From contig JADNYJ010000081.1 of NCBI GenBank assembly GCA_015501075.1, positions 1 through 64,000 on the forward strand: a stretch of 64,000 bases of DNA, read 5' to 3'. The stretch is from Gymnopilus junonius. Lineage: Eukaryota > Basidiomycota > Agaricomycetes > Agaricales > Galerinaceae. Made by a program: the position numbers and the translations under genes. The notes beneath the pieces were generated by a model, which ran no database searches, had not been told where the DNA came from, and was given only the letters and a program-made list of their open reading frames with translations. Of the stretch, positions 59,938-64,000 are shown piece after piece; position 1 is the stretch's first letter, and each line of letters starts with the position of its first letter.

Positions 59938-62695
59938 GGGACTAGTGGATCTTTACGATCAGCAGGAGAGCTGGGGAGAAAAATCGCGAGCTATGCATTA
60001 CCTTTTATACAACTCAATGTGTGGGCGCGCCTCGTGTTGCCATCCATCCATTCATCCATCAAGCACACTGCAAAGGACAAAAAAAGGGTACTTGACGGAT
60101 ACCTTTGTCTTTTCTCCCCCACGATCGCCTTTGTTCGCTCCATCCGCTACGTATCGATGGATAATTTGCCCCGATACGGATATTTTTCCTTGAACGGGGT
60201 TTTAATTGACTGTATGATTCGTAAAATTGGTTGCTGCGCGTACAGCCTCGGGAGGATCGTGGTTGGCATGCGGTCTTGGAAGCATAGCCTTGCTTACACG
60301 TGGGTCGTTGTGGGCTCTGGATAGAATGTTATAGCCGTCTTTGCTGCTCATTCCGACGAAGAATGGAACGCGGATCAGTGACTCGCTTGTGTATGAAGAG
60401 AGGACTGAGGACATACCTTTCTTGGGGATGTCTCTTGCTCTAGTCGTCCAGGTGGAGAGATAGAGGTCCAAAGACGTTTACTGGAATTGTTGCTGTGGCC
60501 ATTGTTCAATTCCGAAGTGAGAATTGGTTCCTTGCCGGATCTTGCCGAAATTGTACCTTCCGAATAAATTCCGAAGATTACGGGCGCGCTTGACATGGTA
60601 CTTGAAATTTGAACACGGAATGAATATCCAGTGACGTGGTGCCATAGAGTCGAAGTCAAAGCTGAAGGCGAGATTAGGAGTAGAGATGATTTCATCCAGG
60701 ATTCAGAGGTCGAGGGCATGGGGGAAAAGTAGAAATTGACGCGTAGATGAGTATGTCGCCAAGGAATTGCGCTGTTGAGAGCAGCAGTCGTGTTATGGAA
60801 CCATTGACGTACTGCCAGACCAGTGGGGGTTCATCCGCAAGTGGGCCTCGTCTGTGCAGGTGCAACTCCAATATGCCAGATAGATGCACATTGTATAACA
60901 TGAGAGTGTCGGTCGGCAGCTGAAGCTGAAAGACACAAATGCAGACCAGCCGGACGATTGTCCTTGACGAAAATAGAAGACGCCAACACTGATATCGGCA
61001 ATGGTGTTGGCATAGCGGAGGTCCCTCAGACCGAACCCCAAATCCGCCTGTCTAGCTCGAGACCACTCTCCTGGTCTGACCATCAAATTCGTATCCGTGA
61101 CTGGCGGAACCACGACAACGCGGAGAGTCGCAAGGTGCAGATGACAGACGTTGAGCTGAAAGACGTGTCTGGGAAGGGGGACGCAGATCAACTTCCTTGT
61201 GCGTATAAGCCTCCTCGTTCAGGCTACGAGCTGCAGCGTCCATCCTGCTCCATATCAGCAAGTAGGAGTACCACCACTGATGCGTCCAGTTCCAACTCCT
61301 GCCTATTCGCATTTTCCTTCAAGACTTCTGCGTGTGGATGCGTTACGTCGATGACGATTGCGGGAACCGGGGCGACTCAGCGAGAGATATGTAGCTCCAA
61401 AGTCTAAACGTGGTACGCGTGCATATCTAGAGAAAGTTTTTCCTTAGCGGCGTTGAGAGAAGACATTGAAAGAAGGCCGTCTAGACATGTGCAGAACGTA
61501 CCATCTTTCCCTGCGGTTATCCACAATCATTGCGCCTGGAGCCGAAAAGACGTATCATAGAAGTCACCGTAAGCCAGAGCATCATCAGAAATGAGGAGTT
61601 GTATGCGGGGAGGTGGTTAACGTTGAGCAATTTCGACTCTCGAGAATATGCGAGACAGTGAGCTCGTATTTGGCTGTGTGTGGCAGTGGCCTCAACGACG
61701 GAATTCGGCCGACGGCAACGCCTGTAGCCAAACGCCTACGACGCTGAAAACTTCCTCTACAACAGTACAACTCACTTTTCCGAACTATCTACACTGTATT
61801 AGGGTTCTTGTATTACTGAATTTGTGCTCGTGTATTTTTCCTGTAAGAACAGCACAGAACATCAATATCCTGCGCCTGTAGTTTAGTCTCCTTTGCTTAT
61901 GTGCCTCCAGCCAACAACGTCGTCTGTGCTTACACCGATTTCACCTTGCATACCCCGAGTTCATTGGTGGGTGCCTTAATTATATCCCACAGAATCAACC
62001 ACTGACCAGTACAATACCATCGATAGAGCTGTGGGAATATCTCCGATCACAAGAGATAAGATATTCTGCCACCCATTTATTTCACTTGCCACTCTCTCGC
62101 TTAGCCACAGCAGTTCGAGGTTTGAAGTTCGAATTCACCGGCTCGGAGTCATCTGTCACCCCTTCTACCCTTTTCTGTCAACTGAAAACGTCAAAAACCC
62201 ATCATCGTCACCCTCAAAAAGCGATCACATGCATGCCCTTTCTCGTCCAAATCTAGCTCACTTCCTTCCACACGAGGCAGATTCAGACTCTGCGCAAACG
62301 GCTTGGAATGACAAATCGTGAGTTCTCCTTCTCCTTTATTCTAGACCATTCGTTGAAAGACGTCCTTTTCGGATAGACGAGCCGTCCGTCGATCCTTTAT
62401 CTCGCGCGGAAGAGATATGGCTATTGCGAACAAAGGAAATCACTGGCTGCGGGTGGTGTCATGCCACAATTTTATGGCACACCAATATACTCGTATAAAG
62501 GGTGCTCTCAAAAGTTCGCATATTTCCCCTCTTAATTTACTCACTGTCTCTCTTTAACGCTTACTCCCTATTCATTCACTGCAGTGCAGTTTACCGCTCT
62601 AGACACTAGACGCTAGACGCTTAATTCTTCTCCTTTCTTCTTTCACAAGTTCTCGACTTCACCTAACGCTCACGCTCATCCACGCCCATTTCGTC
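59938..62695. other. spacer of the inverted repeat; uncertain frames
   Basis: Minus-strand frames at about 60202-60660 (FFVGMSSKDGYNILSRAHND, and upstream FKYHVKRARNLRNLFGRYNF) look like exons of one small gene, but an in-frame TAA near 60480 and an unclear splice site prevent a model. Minus-strand frames at 60793-61390 (PAIVIDVTHPHAEVLKENAN, RYANTIADISVGVFYF) may be another. From 61.4 to 62.7 kb nothing is recognised. Confidence 0.3.
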
Positions 62696-63438
62696 ATGTC
62701 CCCTGTAACGCCAACTAAAACCAAGCGCGATGGAACCTCCCGCTTGCTTGCCAAGTCCCCAACTTTCCTAACGCCTTCCTCACCCGAGGCTACACCTCGG
62801 AGGTTATTGTTTAAGGAAGAGCTGGCGCGGCGTCGTCCACTACGAGATGTCGATACAAACGTCAATGCCGATTCAGATGAACATTTTTTCGCTTCAAGCT
62901 CTATTACTGTGTGGGTACTCTCTTTCTCATCTTTACCTCCCCTAATCACCTTCTTACCACAAGTTCTACCCATCCTCCTCCTTCCTCATTTCCATATACA
63001 TTTCCTCTTCCGTCCACACTCTCACACAACTTTAGTCCACCAATCGTACTACCCACACTTCCCACCTTCCCACCCAACCAGGCCAACATCCCAACCGGCT
63101 TTGAAATCCCAGACGACGTAAACTGGGACGAGATCATTCTCTTATCAAACATCCCAATCGAGATCATCCTAGAATACCTAGCTCCTTCCCCAGCAGTGCT
63201 AGTGAACCCCGAATTGGATTTCGGACCACTCCCTTCGCCCCCGTTTACCCCGTCGGCCTCACCTCACCCCTATGCGGATGGTTTCTTTGCAGGCATTTTC
63301 GAGACTGGTGTGTACCCCGACACACCTATGCCCATACCCACACCCTCGTTTCAGCACAATCCCAACCCCATCCCGTCTTCGATCGATCCCAGGGCAGAAG
63401 GTGCCGATCCAAGTGCGAGCAGCGCTGAGGAAGCCTGA
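62696..63438 (+). CDS. Pro/Ser-rich hypothetical protein, intact copy
   Basis: ATG at 62696 gives MSPVTPTKTKRDGTSRLLAK, SPTFLTPSSPEATPRRLLFK, EELARRRPLRDVDTN. A 53-nt intron (62911-62963, donor GTGGGT, acceptor CACAAG) joins SSSITV to STHPPPSSFPYTF in frame. The second exon has PPIVLPTLPTFPPNQANIPT, DDVNWDEIILLSNIPIEIIL, EYLAPSPAVLVNPELDFGPL, FAGIFETGVYPDTPMPIPTP and ends at 63438; 229 aa. The TPTK/SPEATPRRLLF segment resembles proline-directed kinase sites. No known domain. The 3' two thirds lies in the right arm of the large inverted repeat; the 54-kb copy is broken. Confidence 0.6.
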
Positions 63439-64000
63439 AGGTAGTCCGGATCCTGGTTGTCGGCTGTCCACGGCATTGTCTGACTGGAGTTTTCGAGACA
63501 GATTTCGGCGTTGTGTTGAGCCAGTGTAGCCTGAGGTGATGTCCTCCAATTTCCAAAACGTATTTTTCAAAATTTCTTCTGTATTGGTATTAGTATCGTA
63601 AATTCATACATACGACTCAATCGTAATCGTAATCGTAGATCCTCGCTCGACTACTAACATTTTTTTTAGATTCGTCCAACTCGATTAGGTTGTCGACACA
63701 TTCCCTTCTCTTTCTTTCTTTGAATGTACCTATGCTCTACTGTAGATTCAACGTTCCTTTCCTTGTCGATCTTTCAAGTTGCATACTCTCCTTCCTTTGC
63801 AGCCTGATATCCTAGTGTACTGGTAGTACTCAATCACATTCCTTCATGTATCGTATGTTATCTCAATGTGTATACTCTTTCGCTTGAACAACTTGAAATT
63901 GATTCGGTTCTCTAAAAAATCTCTGCTGATTCCTCCAACTCATCTCCACACCCCTGCATAATTCAGTGTGGCAGCGGCTTTGTACCGTTTATGTGTTTAG
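63110..64000 (-). repeat. large inverted repeat, right arm
   Basis: Reverse complement of 53340-54215. It includes the 3' part and downstream sequence of the 62.7-kb gene and runs to the last base of the window, so it may extend further. The left arm has an extra block of about 13-18 bases near 53810, and the right arm an extra block of about 25 bases near 63580. Confidence 0.9.

Overview
The window looks like nuclear DNA from a mushroom-forming basidiomycete (Agaricomycetes). Genes are cut by many short GT-AG introns (about 50-80 nt). The gene families are typical of that class: F-box/LRR proteins with the RRIP...CSSWR...LWARVHI signature, DUF6534-type membrane proteins, SWIM-finger Mutator-like transposases, a JEN-type carboxylate transporter, a type I metacaspase and a GH30 glucanase. 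Species cannot be named from sequence alone.

Layout. 0-9.9 kb: 3' part of a PPR protein with a plant-style E and DYW deaminase domain; a JEN-type monocarboxylate transporter (minus); a coiled-coil protein fused to a retroelement-type RNase H (minus); an MDR oxidoreductase (plus). 9.9-17.3 kb: gene-poor, with diverged direct repeats. 17.3-18.9 kb: F-box-like gene. 20.9-24.5 kb: a complete Mutator-like element (MULE) with terminal inverted repeats (TIRs) and a short target duplication. 26.0-26.7 kb: a 754-bp non-autonomous element sharing those ends, flanked by a 21-bp direct repeat and holding a tRNA-like segment. 27.8-31.4 kb: a DUF6534-type pseudogene and an F-box pseudogene. 33.1-34.7 kb: mitochondrial-type methionyl-tRNA synthetase. 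36.2-38.8 kb: GH30 hydrolase. 40.3-42.4 kb: DUF6534-type protein. 43.6-44.8 kb: internally deleted pyruvate decarboxylase. 45.3-47.6 kb: metacaspase. 50.5-51.8 kb: APH-family kinase-like protein. 53.3-64.0 kb: a large inverted repeat (arms about 0.88 kb) enclosing an F-box-like gene, its decayed tandem copy and Pro/Ser-rich hypothetical genes.

The genes do not form one pathway or cluster. Carbon metabolism recurs loosely (carboxylate uptake, pyruvate decarboxylase relic, glucanase), beside fast-evolving accessory families and transposons. A striking global feature is that many otherwise well-conserved reading frames are broken by a one-base shortening of a homopolymer. This looks more like a sequencing/assembly signature than decay, so gene breaks here must be judged one by one. 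In-frame stops in the 29.5-31.4 kb F-box gene and the internal deletion in the pyruvate decarboxylase gene cannot be explained that way.

The most interesting items are the DYW-type PPR protein in a fungus, the run of 12-, 25- and 14-nt microexons that encode the catalytic-cysteine region of the metacaspase, the short TIR element with a 21-bp flanking repeat and a tRNA-like core, the RNase H fusion, and a candidate 19-nt intron in the APH-family gene.
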